Shown: positions 29,301 to 38,598 of the stretch, one piece after another
How positions within the stretch are numbered: position 1 is the first letter of the stretch
Layout: the number at the start of each line of letters is the position of its first letter
From: Alphaproteobacteria bacterium
GTDB lineage: Bacteria > Pseudomonadota > Alphaproteobacteria > Micropepsales > Micropepsaceae
Length of the DNA: 64,000 bases
Direction of reading: 5' to 3'
NCBI GenBank assembly: GCA_017983635.1
Contig: JAGOBA010000015.1
Location: 1 to 64,000, forward strand
The notes under the pieces: model-generated
Told to the model about the DNA's origin: nothing
What the model saw: the letters and a program-made list of their open reading frames with translations, nothing else
Databases searched by the model: none
Translations under genes and position numbers: made by a program

Positions 29301-32300
29301 TCGATCACTGGCGACGGCAATGCGAACACCTTGGACGGTGGTGCGGGCAACGATACGCTGACTGGGGCTGCTGGCGCGGATGCGTTGATCGGCGGATCTG
29401 GCATTGACACGGCGAACTATGCGGCTGCCTCGGTTGCCATTGTCGCCAATCTGACGACGGGCGTCGGGACGGGTACTGGCGACTCCAACGGGGACACTTA
29501 CAACGGCATTGAGAACCTGACCGGCGGTACGGGCAACGATACGCTCACGGGCGACGCTAATGCGAATGTCCTGAACGGTGGCGCTGGAACAGATGGTCTC
29601 GTAGGCAATGACGGTGATGATACCCTGATCGGCGGTGCTGCGGGCGATAGCCTCAATGGCGGCAATGGCATCGATACGGTGAGTTATTCGACGTCGACGG
29701 CGGCGGTAACTGCTAGCCTTACGACGAATACGGGCACGGTCGGTGACGCGAGTGGTGACACGTTCACCGCAGTCGAGAATCTCACCGGTGGCTCTGCAAA
29801 CGATACTTTGACGGGGAACACAGGGGTCAATGTTCTCATCGGCGGCGCTGGCAATGATACGCTCGATGGCGGGGGCGGAAATGACACGCTCATTGGCGGC
29901 GCAGGGTCGGATGCGTTCAACGGGAATACTGGCACGGACACCGTCAGCTATGTGACTGCGACAGCTGCGATTACGGTGAGTATGACAAGCACCACCGGTG
30001 CGGCCGGTGACGCCATTGGCGATACGTTCACCGCCAACAGTGTTGAGGCGATCGCGGGCAGCGGCTTCGACGATTCGATCACTGGCGACGGCAATGCGAA
30101 CACCTTGGACGGTGGTGCGGGCAACGATACGCTGACTGGGGCTGCTGGCGCGGATGCGTTGATCGGCGGATCTGGCATTGACACGGCGAACTATGCGGCT
30201 GCCTCGGTTGCCATTGTCGCCAATCTGACGACGGGCGTCGGGACGGGTACTGGCGACTCCAACGGGGACACTTACAACGGCATTGAGAACCTGACCGGCG
30301 GTACGGGCAACGATACGCTCACGGGCGACGCTAATGCGAATGTCCTGAACGGTGGCGCTGGAACAGATGGTCTCGTAGGCAATGACGGTGATGATACCCT
30401 GATCGGCGGTGCTGCGGGCGATAGCCTCAATGGCGGCAATGGCATCGATACGGTGAGTTATTCGACGTCGACGGCGGCGGTAACTGCTAGCCTTACGACG
30501 AATACGGGCACGGTCGGTGACGCGAGTGGTGACACGTTCACCGCAGTCGAGAATCTCACCGGTGGCTCTGCAAACGATACTTTGACCGGGAACACCGGAG
30601 CCAACACGCTCAGCGGTCTCGCCGGCGTCGATACGCTTGATGGCGGAGATGGCGATGATACTTTGATCGGCGGAGCGGGCGCGGACGCTCTAACGGGCGG
30701 TCTAGGGTCGGACACCGCAAGCTACATTACAGCCGCCGCTGCTGTGAGCGTCAGCCTCTCCGGTGGCACATTCACGGGTGATGCGCTAGGCGACACGTTT
30801 AGCGGCGTAGAAAATCTAAGAGGAAGCAACCTCAATGATACGCTGGGTGGCGACGCCAACGGAAACACGCTCGAAGGTGGGCTCGGCAACGATACAGTCT
30901 CTGGCGGAACGGGCAGCGACACCTACAAGTTTGATCGCGGCGACGGCGCTGACGCCCTGAACAATCTCGATAACTCCACGAGTTCGACGGATCGACTGGT
31001 GTTTGGAGCCAGCGTCGCTTTTGACCAGCTTTGGTTCCAGCAAAGCGGCAACGACCTGATCGTCGCCGTTATCGGCACCAACGATAAGGTGACGCTGACG
31101 AATTGGTTTGCCGCTACACCAGATAGGTTGGATGAGTTCCGGACCTCGACCAAGGCCCTTTCGGTGAGCAATGTACAGGCGCTTGTATCGGCGATGGCTG
31201 CCTTCACGCCCCCGGCATTGGGGCAAACGACGTTGCCAAGCGGCTACCAACTTGCGCTCTCGTCGGTGATCAACGCGAGCTGGCAGAACATCTTGCCGCC
31301 GGTGATCATCGACCTCGACGGAAACGGTTTCCGATTCACGCCGGCGGCGCCGGCCGTTCTGTTCGACGCCGACAACGACGGCATCAAAGAGCACGTCAAC
31401 TGGTTCGGCGGAGTCGATGGCGTGCTCGCGCTGGACCGCAACCACGATGGCGTGATTGGCTCCGGCAACGAGATATCGTTCGTTGCCGATAAGCCCGGCG
31501 CGCTTTCGGATCTACAGGGTCTGACCGCGTTCGACACCAACAACAACGGCAAGCTTGACTCGGGCGACGCCCGTTTCGGCGAGTTTATGGTCTGGGTCGA
31601 CAAGAACCAGAACGGTCGCAGCGACACGGGTGAGCTCAAGTCGTTGGCCGACATGGGTATCACGTCAATCTCGCTGAGCGGCACGCCCGCGACCGACAAG
31701 CAGAAGGAGAACGCACCCGGTCTCAACGCCACGGCCGTCGTGACCTATTCGGACGGCAAGACGGGTCTCGCTGGGGACGCCGAACTGTTGTTCAATGAGG
31801 CGCCCACGTCGGGGACGGGTAGTGGATCGTCGGCGTCGTCGAACGGCAACGACGGTTCCACTTCCAGTGGCGGGACGGTCAATGCCGGGGGCGGCGGCCA
31901 GCATCAGCCGCCCGAAGATCAGCACCACGACGATGACAACGATGGCGAGGAGGCTGGCGATCATATCAAGACGACCAGCGCAGTCTTGGTCGATGTCAAC
32001 AAAGATGGTCTTAGGACGAACGGGTTCGGCGCCTTCAGCCGCCTCGATATGGACGACGATGGCAAACAAGAATGGGTCCGTGGACTCTCCCGCCGCGACG
32101 GCGTTCTTGCGCTCGACCGAAACGGCGACGGCAAGGTCACTACAGGCAAAGAGATCTCGTTCATGACCGACAAGGCTGGCGCGACGAGCGAGTTCGACGG
32201 CTTGAGCGCGTACGATACCAACAATAACGGCAAGCTCGACAGTGGCGATCTCCGATTCAACGATTTCATGGTCTGGCTCGATCGCAACCGCAATGGCCGC

Positions 32301-32717
32301 AGTGATGCCGGCGAGTTGAAATCGCTCGCCGATCTTGGAATCACCGCCATCGGCTTGACGCCGGCCGTGGCGTCCGACGCTCAGAAGGCGAAAGCGCCGG
32401 GCCTCAAGACCACAGTCGCGGTGACCTATGGCGACGGTACTTCGGGAATCGCTGGCGAAACCAGCTTGGACCACCACGAAGGACCGCGGATGGCTTGGCT
32501 CGACGATTTGTTCAATCGGCTGGCTGACCGAGTGCGCTTCGACGACGAGGCGATCACAAATACTCGGTTGAACAAGCTCATCAATGCGATGGCAGGTTTC
32601 CGAACTGACTCAAATGGCGGTGATGTGGGCCACTGGGATGGAAGAGCGCTGCTTCAGAACGTACCGGCGGTTTCGGCGGACGTGTCGAGACGCGGTGACT
32701 TCGGCCGCGCGGCGTAA
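20370..32717 (+). CDS. Giant RTX protein (4115 aa) with N-terminal AHH/HNH nuclease domain
   Basis: Domain order by residue: 24-90, AHH-type HNH nuclease with GHHLIPYD (H27, H28), NGIFLP (N58) and [12 protein letters not shown] (H77, H81, Y84); ~130-370, helical region with a hydrophobic stretch ([20 protein letters not shown]); 388-515, degenerate Asp/Gly repeats; 555-590, second hydrophobic stretch; 662-790, EF-hand/dockerin-like calcium loops ([24 protein letters not shown]); 1083-2730, twelve ~135-residue modules each pairing GGAGNDTL and FGRGxGQD with a strand-rich part ending FADGT; 2733-3520, classical RTX nonapeptide blocks alternating with VSYxTSTAxV modules; 3641-4050, two more calcium modules separated by a Ser/Gly and His/Asp-rich linker. 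There is no N-terminal signal peptide. The C-terminus (last ~50 residues) should hold the type I secretion signal. It is the likely cargo of the upstream exporter. Nuclease toxicity is inferred from motifs. Confidence 0.9.
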   Translation: MTINPNFGNMPTNPGSGDGWNGTFQGHHLIPYDVALNSPLMQAIDSNGLMDFNDFNTNGIFLPTDINDAIRSGLSLHEGSHSLYSGFVQSVLEGIWVEHLNGIPSSDPTYMTRLQAAAADVDKLQLMLADGLMAKAPAGTPPGSVVANQLKPDFFLNAADTRRGSGSYGYPSAATAHQVFKNSAAYTSADYRVMIQNALQADLKGPLVGQEAMALYRAAKYSPELQAHINASRFGDFGSRFHGAIGGAVDPFDALLAGLVGLAYIKSGLNEGNTLEAIADEIYNNIDPQLIATMAASYVAGEAVFGTVAALTGPVGVATLILLASPFIFEDVKKVVTDLRDAFPEWAFLGTAVESMEAVEPYVAGAANAITGFLESLMPRITMASGEMIVSGADGIDLMAGFDKSVLSGGDGGDWMVHFGSGELKGGLGNDKLFAIAPTVGGPNDFLEMRGEDGDDLLAMFGGAGGYLFGGAGADILLSFASGEAHLFGKDGNSSGGSLSRDGNEDLFLAGGGLTFIEDADADDYVSFLGLPIFGGVQQWWSEGNVASWAPLSAVLSAVPTVAFSGNILFAVGLAFVDAVCSNLLSFGKTTSNQLLISVMGGRGGAIVIQDHKIDLETGDSSGNVVVFKQIFVPEGASLESIKRYLNLALKAGFGTCIIGTDPLVIDVDGDGVELTSSQTTYFDMNGDGWAERTTWVRGGDGFLVMDINANGKIDNITEMFGNATTSALTALAALDTNADGKISAADSAFASLRVWIDANQDGVTDAGELKTLSQVNIRDISLTPTGGAGNLRGNAVRATGTFTRNDNSTGTTADILLSSNPSDTRWQGDKTISAAAAALPEVKAFGLLTDLRVEMTDDATLLTAVTNFKNMSSTSSWSALEAAATSILFRWAGVDGVSPVAMTSTFDQQKLALIEKWYGTQMTPRDTAGVPMLGNVAELVSAWNHVLDQVTVRLAVQGPLQSLFPTVSYDVATDRIKALTPTAFADSIRNGLLALPATRSGALSAWNSSWGPLYQAFAEALVRSDQNLARPDYTVMSIMRAMDGVTQPLTLTELIGGLKLTNVLVGTAGADGIARPSDVADMVVMVGGAGNDTLTGSGGQTAYLVGRNFGQDTIIDVDTMEQGDRVRFALHTLSEVALSRTGQDLIISVNSTTDKLTIQNYFLKGALGANYGIEEIQFADGTLLSIVDVMTAVGKGTSASETLTGSERDDVLEGLAGNDTLRGGDGGDIYFYSQGHGQDTIEEIQTTPMNQPSDALIIENGYKESDVTLSRAGASDDLLLSFNSNPADSILIKGQFWYSSLGVRGANGPEGLVGALLTSPFFDGSQLATEKRIETLVFKQGGGWSWTDVQAKLIQQATTSGNDTTYGFGTADTFSATAGNDTLVGFDGSDTYAFGRGSGQDVIDEQARYLTLLGTDTLKFGAGITLADLEFTRPIGTKDLLIHIKNTTDTLTIKDQFDGRQIDLFNVFGAQWFDRIEKFVFADGQTIAWEDVLHTVTTGTTGNDTLVGDFYADSLDGGAGNDLLNGGDMGDTYLFGRNDGQDTIQETRTYVIDTLADTLQFKAGVAVSDVVFTRVGATNDLLVSIAGTTDSVLIKEQYNVAETGPFGPQAIYQVEQFRWSDGTVKAWTQLTQQIIDAARTAGDDTIIGTHFNDTMDGGAGNDTLKGGNGSDTYVFGLGSGNDIVNDGANNIFAANVDQVSFGAGITTSNITIQRSGADDLILGVSGATDTLKVEGQLFYTTINVRLNEIETFVFNGGPTWTAADLRTQYLTRATTTGNDTITGFWSDDAIVGGAGNDTLRGGDGSDTYTFASGFGQDVIEETVGFVTYNDADRIVFGSGLSSTNAILTRVGNDLTVGFASIADKVTVTGQFSHNAGYAGWSDIESVTFGDGVTWTDAQIRQALITQSSTSGNDIVTGFYTNDTIDGGAGNDTLRGLGGGDTYVFGKGSGTDTIEESIGSSYEDQPDTVSFASNVTRAEVTFSRVGNDLRAVIAGFPDTLTIKDHFVTSGAKVEFFKFSNGTVLTAAQAEVNAAGGQSNGNDTLVGTTGDDILDGGAGNDILRGVQGNDTYVFGRGYGVDSLEEDTGTIVSQVSPSDKLAFGAAVSLTDLILSRTGLDLVIQISGTSDQITIKNQFYSADSTGVFGRYRVDSFVFADGTTLSAVEMDRLTLLAAKTTGNDTVTGFSDTDDTLDGGAGNDALQGNGGTDSYIFGRGYGQDTIDETTQTTGSIADTLRFNADVAPADIQFVRSGFDLILKIAGTTDQITVKQQFLSIDSASVTGADRVENFAFADGTVWTAADVEAKALAASQTSGNDTVTGYDSQDVIDGGAGNDTLQGNGAADVYIFGRGYGQDTVFETSQNSGSTTDSISFKADVLPADVQLIRLGLDLIVKIIGTTDQITIKQQFSAIDSSSVLGKNRVENFAFANGTLWTAVQVEQMTLAAQQTAGNDTIYGYASSDVLDGGTGNDTLQGNGDNDFYVFGRGYGQDVIDETSETFGSVADTIRFKDGINPTDVQLQRAGDNLVIKILGTTDQLTVVNQHRSQDSSGVYGPGRIENFVFTDGTTWMAPEVDARLLRDTQTPGNDTVVGYESVDTLDAGFGNDLMQGLKGNDVYVFGRGYGQDVVNENLLSNGDLADQLTLRSGIVPADIQIIRFNNGNNITLKINGTNDQVTIVGQLASIDSASPLGANRIESVVFADGATWTAASLDARTLAAQTTGVDDVIVGFASNDLIDGGAGNDTLTGGAGGDQLIGGSGIDTVSYANTNVGVTASLVSGGTVGEASGDTFSGVENLTGSDGNDSLTGDTGANALTGGLGNDTLNGGDGDDTLNGGAGTDTLDGGIGNDTLIGGAAADVLTGGSGNDTVSYSTSAGGVTASLATNTGTVGDASGDTFSGIENLTGGSGSDTLAGDGNANVLIGGAGADAFTGNGGIDTVSYVTATAGITVSMTATAGSAGDALNDTFNTVENVTGSGFDDSITGDGNANTLDGGAGNDTLTGAAGADALIGGSGIDTANYAAASVAIVANLTTGVGTGTGDSNGDTYNGIENLTGGTGNDTLTGDANANVLNGGAGTDGLVGNDGDDTLIGGAAGDSLNGGNGIDTVSYSTSTAAVTASLTTNTGTVGDASGDTFTAVENLTGGSANDTLTGNTGVNVLIGGAGNDTLDGGGGNDTLIGGAGSDAFNGNTGTDTVSYVTATAAITVSMTSTTGAAGDAIGDTFTANSVEAIAGSGFDDSITGDGNANTLDGGAGNDTLTGAAGADALIGGSGIDTANYAAASVAIVANLTTGVGTGTGDSNGDTYNGIENLTGGTGNDTLTGDANANVLNGGAGTDGLVGNDGDDTLIGGAAGDSLNGGNGIDTVSYSTSTAAVTASLTTNTGTVGDASGDTFTAVENLTGGSANDTLTGNTGANTLSGLAGVDTLDGGDGDDTLIGGAGADALTGGLGSDTASYITAAAAVSVSLSGGTFTGDALGDTFSGVENLRGSNLNDTLGGDANGNTLEGGLGNDTVSGGTGSDTYKFDRGDGADALNNLDNSTSSTDRLVFGASVAFDQLWFQQSGNDLIVAVIGTNDKVTLTNWFAATPDRLDEFRTSTKALSVSNVQALVSAMAAFTPPALGQTTLPSGYQLALSSVINASWQNILPPVIIDLDGNGFRFTPAAPAVLFDADNDGIKEHVNWFGGVDGVLALDRNHDGVIGSGNEISFVADKPGALSDLQGLTAFDTNNNGKLDSGDARFGEFMVWVDKNQNGRSDTGELKSLADMGITSISLSGTPATDKQKENAPGLNATAVVTYSDGKTGLAGDAELLFNEAPTSGTGSGSSASSNGNDGSTSSGGTVNAGGGGQHQPPEDQHHDDDNDGEEAGDHIKTTSAVLVDVNKDGLRTNGFGAFSRLDMDDDGKQEWVRGLSRRDGVLALDRNGDGKVTTGKEISFMTDKAGATSEFDGLSAYDTNNNGKLDSGDLRFNDFMVWLDRNRNGRSDAGELKSLADLGITAIGLTPAVASDAQKAKAPGLKTTVAVTYGDGTSGIAGETSLDHHEGPRMAWLDDLFNRLADRVRFDDEAITNTRLNKLINAMAGFRTDSNGGDVGHWDGRALLQNVPAVSADVSRRGDFGRAA
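29286..29812 (+). repeat. First copy of a 527-bp perfect intragenic direct repeat
   Basis: This segment is identical base for base, as far as I can compare by eye, to 30060-30586. It lies in frame inside the RTX repeat region, offset by 774 bases (258 codons). Surrounding RTX repeats are far more diverged at the DNA level, so this copy pair is recent or homogenised. Confidence 0.92.
30060..30586 (+). repeat. Second copy of the 527-bp perfect intragenic direct repeat
   Basis: This is the partner of 29286-29812. Identity starts at AGCGGCTTCGACG and ends where ACG becomes ACC near 30587, although similarity resumes weakly beyond. It could drive in-frame loss or gain of 258 codons by recombination. 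Confidence 0.92.
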
Positions 32718-32758
32718 AGTGATGTAGCGCCTTGGAGCGCTCATCAGGACACTCCGGG

Positions 32759-32780
32759 GCGATGGGCAGAGGCCCATCGC
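32759..32780 (+). terminator. Strong hairpin after the RTX gene
   Basis: GCGATGGGC-AGAG-GCCCATCGC forms a perfect 9-bp stem with a 4-base loop, 42 bases after the RTX stop codon. No T-run follows, so it may end transcription with help or stabilise the 3' end instead of acting as a canonical intrinsic terminator. A second small hairpin (ACCCG-GCTGA-CGGGT) lies near 32839. Confidence 0.45.
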
Positions 32781-32909
32781 AAGCGTATGTGGTAGGCGCG
32801 AGGTCATCAGACATTGGTCTCAATTGAGCATCGCGTTACCCGGCTGACGGGTTCCCGGCAGACCTCAAGCGCTACAATACTAACGATTTCCTCAGGCGCT
32901 AATGCGTTG

Positions 32910-33125
32910 CTACTTACGTCGGTATTCGAGCAGTTGCGTCGGATCGATCGCTAACACCTTGGCGATCCTTTCGATGAAGTCGAGGTTCGCGGGGTATTTG
33001 CCCCGTTCCAGCTCATAAAGGTAGCTCCGGCTGATGTCGGCTTCGTAGGCCAAGGTCTCTTGCGACATACCCCGAGCGTGGCGCCAATGGCGCACGTTTT
33101 TGGCGAATGTCTGCCGCAAAGTCAT
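32910..33125 (-). CDS. XRE-family helix-turn-helix regulator
   Basis: The 71-residue protein is almost entirely a Cro/CI-type HTH: NVRHWRHARGMSQETLAYEA, then DISRSYLYELERGKYPANLD and FIERIAKVLAIDPTQLL. It is short enough to be an autoregulator of a small module. It is divergent from the nuclease-fold gene, with the start codons 63 bases apart, so it probably binds in between and controls both (inference). Confidence 0.85.
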   Translation of the reverse strand: MTLRQTFAKNVRHWRHARGMSQETLAYEADISRSYLYELERGKYPANLDFIERIAKVLAIDPTQLLEYRRK

Positions 33126-33188
33126 GCGACAAACCAGTCCACTTGTTCGATTTGCACCACTCGAATTGTCGGACTATTTTCCAAACCA

Positions 33189-33839
33189 ATGTCGCTGCCA
33201 CCGCTCCCTAAGTCAGCCGGATCATCCGCACCGAGGCGCTTTCGGGAAGATATTCCGGCCGGCCTCATCGGTCTGGTTGGCGAGATCGACGTTCGGCGCG
33301 AACTCGCCGCCGAAGGTTGGCTCACGATCAACGCCAACACGGAGAGAGGGAACTTCCCCAACGTCGATTTGGTTGCCACGAGGGGGATCGAGGCGCGCTC
33401 GATTCAAGTGAAGACAAGCAACGCAGAGCGCGGATCGCATGCGCATTGCTTGTTCATGGGGCGGGCGCAGGGTTGGCTTGAGAGTGAGACGCCGTTCTAC
33501 AATTCAAAGACCGGCCCGTTGCGGTGCAGCGTGGTCGTCCTGGTGCATGCGTCGCGGGCGAGATCACGGTTTGTAGTGCTCCCGGTCGCTGTGGCCGAAC
33601 ATATCGCGCGCAGATTGGTCGAAGAATGGCGCCGCGTGCCGAAGCGCGATGGCCAAGTTCGTTCGGCCGGATTCGATGCACGGCCGCAGTTCACGCGACT
33701 CAAGACCAATGCCACGCCGCTCGACGCGCGGGTTCAAGAGGTTTTACGTTCGTTTGAAGACCGGTGGGATGTGCTCGATCGATCGGTGGACGAGCTTGAG
33801 ACAGTCCGCGCATGGGGCGTCGATCTCAAAAAGCGCTGA
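33189..33839 (+). CDS. PD-(D/E)XK-like protein (restriction-endonuclease fold)
   Basis: The 216-residue protein has a pattern typical of the PD-(D/E)XK fold near residues 25-80: Glu in GLVGEIDVRRELAAEGW, Asp in NFPNVDLVATRG, and the Q-x-K strand ARSIQVKTSN. Family members include restriction enzymes, Holliday-junction resolvases and transposon nucleases. I chose the ATG at 33189 because the frame upstream overlaps the divergent HTH gene. The rest (VVVLVHASRARSRFVVLPVAVAEHIARR and a helical tail) fits substrate-binding strands of a small nuclease. A role in a defence module or in DNA maintenance of the island is inference. Confidence 0.6.
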   Translation: MSLPPLPKSAGSSAPRRFREDIPAGLIGLVGEIDVRRELAAEGWLTINANTERGNFPNVDLVATRGIEARSIQVKTSNAERGSHAHCLFMGRAQGWLESETPFYNSKTGPLRCSVVVLVHASRARSRFVVLPVAVAEHIARRLVEEWRRVPKRDGQVRSAGFDARPQFTRLKTNATPLDARVQEVLRSFEDRWDVLDRSVDELETVRAWGVDLKKR

Positions 33840-34004
33840 CTCGCTCGAAAGAAGCTTCCGGAAATCCTGTGCGCGATATGGTCTCGACCGCGCAACGTGC
33901 ATTTTCCTTGTGCTACGGTGACCGCCCACGATGGCCCGTTTCGGCACGGTGCCGACTCGATTGATGCCCCTGGCGCAAAGCTGCGAAACATAAGCGGTGA
34001 TTGA

Positions 34005-34778
34005 TTGACCGAAGAATTGCAGACTGACGAAACCGACCTTCTTCAAGAAATTCACAAGAGCGGATGGGTTGATTCGTGTGAGCATCTGTCCGACGCACAG
34101 AAGAAGCAGCTGCGCGGGGTGATCGGCGACCGGTTGGCGTCTGAGCGCGCACAAGAGTTCAGCGCGCTGATCAATCTCGCGTTCGGCCGGGCAGTGCGCG
34201 GCGAGCGGTCGCTACGTGCGGGCGAGCAGAGAAAGCTAACCACTGTCGCGCGGGGGGAAGTCGAGGCCGTGATGAACGATGCCGAAGCGCTGTTGGAAAA
34301 GCTCACCATCCTCGGCCCAGCAGGACAGGCGGCCCTTGAGGTCGCATTCGAAGCCAACTTGCCGGAATCCGGAGTTCTCAACCCCGGCATGAAGTTCCGA
34401 AACGTAAGAAATCGTCTGACCGTCGAGCTTGAGAATTTCATTGCGCTGGGTGACGGTCGCCAGATCGCCGTGCAGAGAGGCAAGAGCGAACCTGCCCTTC
34501 GGCAGATGGTACGAGAGCTTGCAGGCTTAGTTGAAGGCTTCACCGGCAAGCTCCCAACGCGCGTTTACCGCGTTCCGGAAACGTCGAAATCGGGTGAAGG
34601 CGAAGATGGGCTGTTGCTGCGGCTATCGAAGCTTATGGCAGATTTTGTTGACGCGGCGTTGCCGATTGAGCTTCGGCGGCTGAAGCGCGCGACGTTGACC
34701 GGCATTGTTCGAGAAGAGATCGAACGGCTGCGAGCTATGGAAGAAAAAACAGCGAATTCGATCAATACCGACCATTAG
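34005..34778 (+). CDS. Hypothetical helical protein
   Basis: The 257-residue product begins at TTG (MTEELQTDETDLLQEIHKSG). It is rich in Glu, Arg and Leu and mostly helical; no signal peptide, membrane segment or family motif is recognised. The best-ordered part is LNPGMKFRNVRNRLTVELEN, resembling a conserved core. It is followed 56 bases later by the ParB-methyltransferase gene, at the head of the phage-derived cassette. It could be a small-terminase-like or replication-linked protein, but nothing in the sequence proves it. Confidence 0.55.
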   Translation: MTEELQTDETDLLQEIHKSGWVDSCEHLSDAQKKQLRGVIGDRLASERAQEFSALINLAFGRAVRGERSLRAGEQRKLTTVARGEVEAVMNDAEALLEKLTILGPAGQAALEVAFEANLPESGVLNPGMKFRNVRNRLTVELENFIALGDGRQIAVQRGKSEPALRQMVRELAGLVEGFTGKLPTRVYRVPETSKSGEGEDGLLLRLSKLMADFVDAALPIELRRLKRATLTGIVREEIERLRAMEEKTANSINTDH

Positions 34779-34834
34779 CGAGGCCGCTCAGAACTGTCCA
34801 CCTTCGTGCGTCACAAACCGCACAGGAGGTGGAG

Positions 34835-36154
34835 ATGACAAAACTAAAGATTGCTTATCGGCCGGTTTCCAGTTTGAAGCCGTATGCCGGAAACGCCCGA
34901 AAACATCACGCCCAACAAATCAACCAAATCGCGGAGAGCATTCGGACCTTTGGCTTTGCCGCGCCTTTGCTGGTTGATCGCAACGGTGAGGTGATCGCCG
35001 GCCATGGCCGGCTTGCGGCGGCCAAGCAGATCGGCATGAAGAGTGTGCCGGTCGTCGAGATCGGCCACCTCACCGGCGCGCAAGTGCGCGCCCTGCGGGT
35101 CGCTGACAACCGGCTAACTGAACTCAGCACATGGGACGACGCTGCTCTGAAAGCCGAGTTCGAAATCCTCTCCAGCCTCGAACTTGACTTCGACCTGAAC
35201 GTCACCGGGTTCGCAGCGCCCGAGATTGACCTGATCTTGTCTGGTTCTCCAGGCGAAACGGGCGCCGAAGCAGAGCCACAGGTGCCGGTGCTTCCTGCCC
35301 GTGTGGTGTCGAAAACGGGCGACCTGTGGCTTATTGGCGAGAACCGGCTCTTGTGCGGCGATACCCGCGACAAGCCCGGACTTAAGCGCCTGATGGCTGG
35401 CGGCGCGGCACGGATGGTGTTCACGGACCCGCCCTACAACGTGCGTATCAACGGCTTTGCGGGCGGCAAGGGTCGGATCAAACACCGCGAGTTTGCCCAC
35501 GCGTCGGGTGAAATGACGAATGAGGCGTTTGCGGCGTTCCTGCGGGAAACGCTCGGGGCCGCAGCTTCGGTCTGCGCCAATGGGGCACTCGCCTATGTCT
35601 TCATCGATTGGCGCCACGTCGAGGATCTGATCGCGGTGGGTGAAGGGGCGCTTGGCCCACTCGTGAACATGGCGGTTTGGGTCAAGACCAATCCCGGCAT
35701 GGGCTCGTTCTACCGTTCGGCTCACGAACTCATTCCCATCTTCAAGGTCGGCGATGCGAAGGCGGTGAACAATATCGAGCTCGGCAAGTTTGGACGCAGC
35801 CGGTCGAATGTATGGAATTACCCCTCGGTCAACAGCTTTGCCCGACATCGGGCGCAAGATCTAAAGCTCCATCCAACGCCGAAGCCTGTCGCCCTGATTG
35901 CGGATGCAATCCGCGACGCCTCCCGTCGCGGCGACATCATCTTCGATGGCTTCGCCGGCAGCGGTGCAACGCTGGTCGCGGCGCAGCGGACCGGGCGGAT
36001 CGGCACCGGCGTCGAAATCGACCCGATCTATTGCGATGCGATTCTCACCCGGCTGGCGGCCGAGACTGGCGCGACGCCGGTCTTGGAGGCAACGGGCGAG
36101 CGCTTCGAGTTGGTCGCCGCCGCTCGGCATGTGGAGGTGTCACATGGCGAATGA
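34835..36154 (+). CDS. ParB-domain DNA methyltransferase
   Basis: The 439-residue protein opens with a ParB/Srx-type nuclease-like domain (KPYAGNARKHHAQQINQIAE, LLVDRNGEVIAGHGRLAAAK). A DNA N4/N6-aminomethyltransferase follows, with catalytic DPPY (TDPPYNVRIN near residue 197) preceding the SAM-binding FAGSG motif (FDGFAGSGATLVAAQ near 370), the beta-class order. AGGAGG lies 5 bases before the ATG at 34835. Such fusions are common in alphaproteobacterial prophage-like islands next to terminase genes, where they modify the element's DNA, probably to escape restriction. No cognate restriction enzyme is visible. The stop overlaps the next gene by 11 bases. Confidence 0.9.
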   Translation: MTKLKIAYRPVSSLKPYAGNARKHHAQQINQIAESIRTFGFAAPLLVDRNGEVIAGHGRLAAAKQIGMKSVPVVEIGHLTGAQVRALRVADNRLTELSTWDDAALKAEFEILSSLELDFDLNVTGFAAPEIDLILSGSPGETGAEAEPQVPVLPARVVSKTGDLWLIGENRLLCGDTRDKPGLKRLMAGGAARMVFTDPPYNVRINGFAGGKGRIKHREFAHASGEMTNEAFAAFLRETLGAAASVCANGALAYVFIDWRHVEDLIAVGEGALGPLVNMAVWVKTNPGMGSFYRSAHELIPIFKVGDAKAVNNIELGKFGRSRSNVWNYPSVNSFARHRAQDLKLHPTPKPVALIADAIRDASRRGDIIFDGFAGSGATLVAAQRTGRIGTGVEIDPIYCDAILTRLAAETGATPVLEATGERFELVAAARHVEVSHGE

Positions 36155-36614
36155 TGATCATGACGTTGGCTTCAGGCGCCCACCGAAGGCGACACAGTTC
36201 AAGAAAGGCAGGTCGGGCAATCCTCGCGGGCGGCCCAAGGGCACACGCAACTTCAGCACCGACCTGAAGGAGACGCTATCGCGCCCGGTGCAAGTCACCG
36301 AAGCCGGCCGGTCACGATCTATCTCGACGCAGCAGGCGAGCCTCGAGCGCCTGCGCGAAAAGGCTCTGCGGGGCGATCAGCGCGCCCTCGATCGCCTGCT
36401 GCAGCTCGCCGAACGTCACGCCGAGGATGAGACGGCGGCGCACGCCGAAGAAAAGCTCGCCGCGTCAGAGGTCGAGATATTGACCAACTATGCCGGGCGC
36501 ATCCGTGAGCAAGCCATCAATGACTATCTGGCCAAGCGTGATCGCTTCGATCAGACGGCAACCACCCCCAACGTTGAATCCGCAAGCAACAATGAGAGCA
36601 ACCATGAATCTTGA
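36144..36614 (+). CDS. DUF5681-domain protein
   Basis: The 156-residue basic protein has the DUF5681 opening VGFRRPPKATQFKKGRSGNP with RGRPKGTRN. The rest is helical (LERLREKALRGDQRALDRLL). The family is widespread next to phage terminase large subunits, so it may be the small-terminase partner or a DNA-binding packaging factor (inference from context). It overlaps both neighbours by about 11 bases, which indicates one tightly coupled operon. Confidence 0.8.
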   Translation: MANDDHDVGFRRPPKATQFKKGRSGNPRGRPKGTRNFSTDLKETLSRPVQVTEAGRSRSISTQQASLERLREKALRGDQRALDRLLQLAERHAEDETAAHAEEKLAASEVEILTNYAGRIREQAINDYLAKRDRFDQTATTPNVESASNNESNHES

Positions 36615-38073
36615 TACCTTCCGCGCCGTTCTGCGCAATGACCTTGTGAGCTTCATTTGGCAATGCTTCGGCACGGTCGCGCCGGGCCAAACCTTTCACA
36701 TGGGCTGGCCGGTTGATGCCTTGGCTCATGTTCTCGAGCGTTGCCGAAAGCGCGAGATCAAGCGGCTGATCATCCTGATGCCGCCGCGAAATCTCAAATC
36801 CATCTCGGTTTCGGTGGCGCTGCCCGCATTTCTGCTCGGCCGCGATCCTTCGGCAAAGGTGATTTGCGCGAGCTACTCGCAGGAACTCGCCAACAAGCAC
36901 GCGCGCGACTGCCGGGCGGTGATGGAAAGCATCTGGTACAGGCAGGTCTTTCCGAGCACGCGCGTCGCCGCCGAGCGCGCGGCGGTGCATGACTTTCAAA
37001 CGACGAAGCGCGGCGGGCGCCTTGCCACCTCCGTCGGCGGCACACTGACGGGGCGGGGCGGCGGCTATATCATCATTGATGACCCAACGAAGCCGGATGA
37101 AGCGGCGTCTGACGTGGCTCGGCAAGCCGTCATCGATTGGTTCAGAAACACGGTGCTTTCGCGGCTCGACGACAAGTCGCGCGACGTGATCATTGTGGTG
37201 ATGCAGAGGGTGCACGAGGACGACCTGGCCGGCATACTCATGCAGGACCCGAGCTGGCATGTGCTTGAGCTCCCGGCAATCGCCGAGGCCGATGTCGAGA
37301 TTCCACTGACGATGGGGCGCACCAAGCGCCGCCTGGAGAGCGAGGTGCTTTCGCCGGCGCGCGAGCCCTTGGAGGTGCTGGAGCAACTCTGGCGAACCAT
37401 GGGCAGCTACGACTTCGCGGCGCAGTACCAGCAGAGGCCGGCACCCAAGGGTGGCGGTCTGGTTCGGTGGGAATGGTTTAGATCTTATGCGGAGATCCCC
37501 AAGCCGCAGCCCGGCGATCGGATTGTGCAGAGCTGGGATATCGCGAACTCAGTCTCGGAGGCGGCCGATTACTCGGTCTGCACGACATGGCTCTACCGCG
37601 ATGGCACCTCCTACCTGCTCGATGTGATGCGTAAGAAGCTTGAGTATCCAGCCCTCAAAAACCTGGTCCTGAGCCACGCTCTGGAATGGGAGGCGAAAAC
37701 GGTCTTGATTGAAGACAAGAACGCGGGCAGTCCGTTGTACCAAGAATTGCAACAAGTGAGTGGGATCAACGCGGTCGCCCGAACGCCGGTGGCGGACAAA
37801 GAAACGCGCATGTACCATGAGACTCCACAGATCGAATCCGGTCGCGTGAAAATTCCAAAGGATGCATCGTGGCTGGCGGCGTTCCGTGCCGAAATATGCG
37901 CCTTCCCCAAGGGCAAGCATGACGATCAGGTCGATAGCGTCTCGCAATATCTCAACTGGGCTCGCGAAGTGGCGATGCGTCCGCAGCCGCGGCTTTACGT
38001 GCTTGATGTGCCGTCGCAGGTCGGAACCTACTATCAAGGCGGGTTGTTCGGCGATTTCTTGAGGCGCGGATAA
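36604..38073 (+). CDS. Phage terminase large subunit
   Basis: The 489-residue protein has an ATPase half with a Walker A-like MPPRNLKS (near residue 59; the usual GK is replaced by LK) and Walker B YIIIDDPTKPDEA (near 155). A C-terminal RNase H-like nuclease half follows, with acidic residues in QSWDIANSVSEAADYS (about 310), VLIEDKNAG and KHDDQVDSVSQYLN. Terminases cut and pump phage DNA into capsids. No portal, capsid or tail genes follow, so here it is a relic or part of a capsid-less mobile cassette. The ATG at 36604 overlaps the preceding gene. Confidence 0.9.
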   Translation: MNLDTFRAVLRNDLVSFIWQCFGTVAPGQTFHMGWPVDALAHVLERCRKREIKRLIILMPPRNLKSISVSVALPAFLLGRDPSAKVICASYSQELANKHARDCRAVMESIWYRQVFPSTRVAAERAAVHDFQTTKRGGRLATSVGGTLTGRGGGYIIIDDPTKPDEAASDVARQAVIDWFRNTVLSRLDDKSRDVIIVVMQRVHEDDLAGILMQDPSWHVLELPAIAEADVEIPLTMGRTKRRLESEVLSPAREPLEVLEQLWRTMGSYDFAAQYQQRPAPKGGGLVRWEWFRSYAEIPKPQPGDRIVQSWDIANSVSEAADYSVCTTWLYRDGTSYLLDVMRKKLEYPALKNLVLSHALEWEAKTVLIEDKNAGSPLYQELQQVSGINAVARTPVADKETRMYHETPQIESGRVKIPKDASWLAAFRAEICAFPKGKHDDQVDSVSQYLNWAREVAMRPQPRLYVLDVPSQVGTYYQGGLFGDFLRRG

Positions 38074-38211
38074 TCTTGGGTGCGGTTGGTGCCGCTTTGG
38101 GGGGGCCGTGCATCGCCAACCAGCCCGAACTGAGCAAGAACATTGCTCACATTGCGCTCGACTTCCAAGCCGCACAGAGCGTGCATGCGTGTGTCTTTGG
38201 AGAGCACAAGC

Positions 38212-38493
38212 ATGCCAACCACCAAGCGCCCGCTGACGGGAACTACGTTCTTGAAACCTATTGCCGACCGGCTGACCCGAGCCGCCGGCATGGCGCGGGC
38301 TGCTGAAGCCTGCGCCAACGCGGGTGACGATGAAGGAGCAGCCGAGATGATCGTCGATATCGACATCCCGATCTACGAAGCGGAGGCCCTTGTTCGCGCG
38401 ACCTACATCTTGAACCGGATCGAGCGTGATCGCGATGATGGCGGTTCCACAGCGCGTGGGCGGCGCAAGACGGCTAAGCGAGCTCAGCGCTAA
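38212..38493 (+). CDS. Small hypothetical protein of the phage-like cassette
   Basis: The 93-residue product starts MPTTKRPLTGTTFLKPIADR. It has a helical segment with ARAAEACANAGDDEGAAEMI, then YEAEALVRATYILNRIERD and a basic tail (RGRRKTAKRAQR). No family is recognised with certainty. I chose the ATG at 38212 because the longer upstream frame has no protein-like content. It lies between the terminase and DUF3489 genes in the same direction. Confidence 0.55.
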   Translation: MPTTKRPLTGTTFLKPIADRLTRAAGMARAAEACANAGDDEGAAEMIVDIDIPIYEAEALVRATYILNRIERDRDDGGSTARGRRKTAKRAQR

Positions 38494-38598
38494 ACGGCGT
38501 CGCCCAGACACGACAGCGAGTGAATGCCCCGCAGCGCCGTCGGCCTCCCGGGGCTCGCGTCCGTGGCGGCATGAGCCGTCGATCAAGGAGGCATTCTC

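Noticed and set aside
28570-30930. Repeat region considered as a CRISPR array or minisatellite
   Set aside because: The repeats are in-frame codon-level RTX units (GGxGxDxLxG) without fixed repeat/spacer lengths; they are coding.
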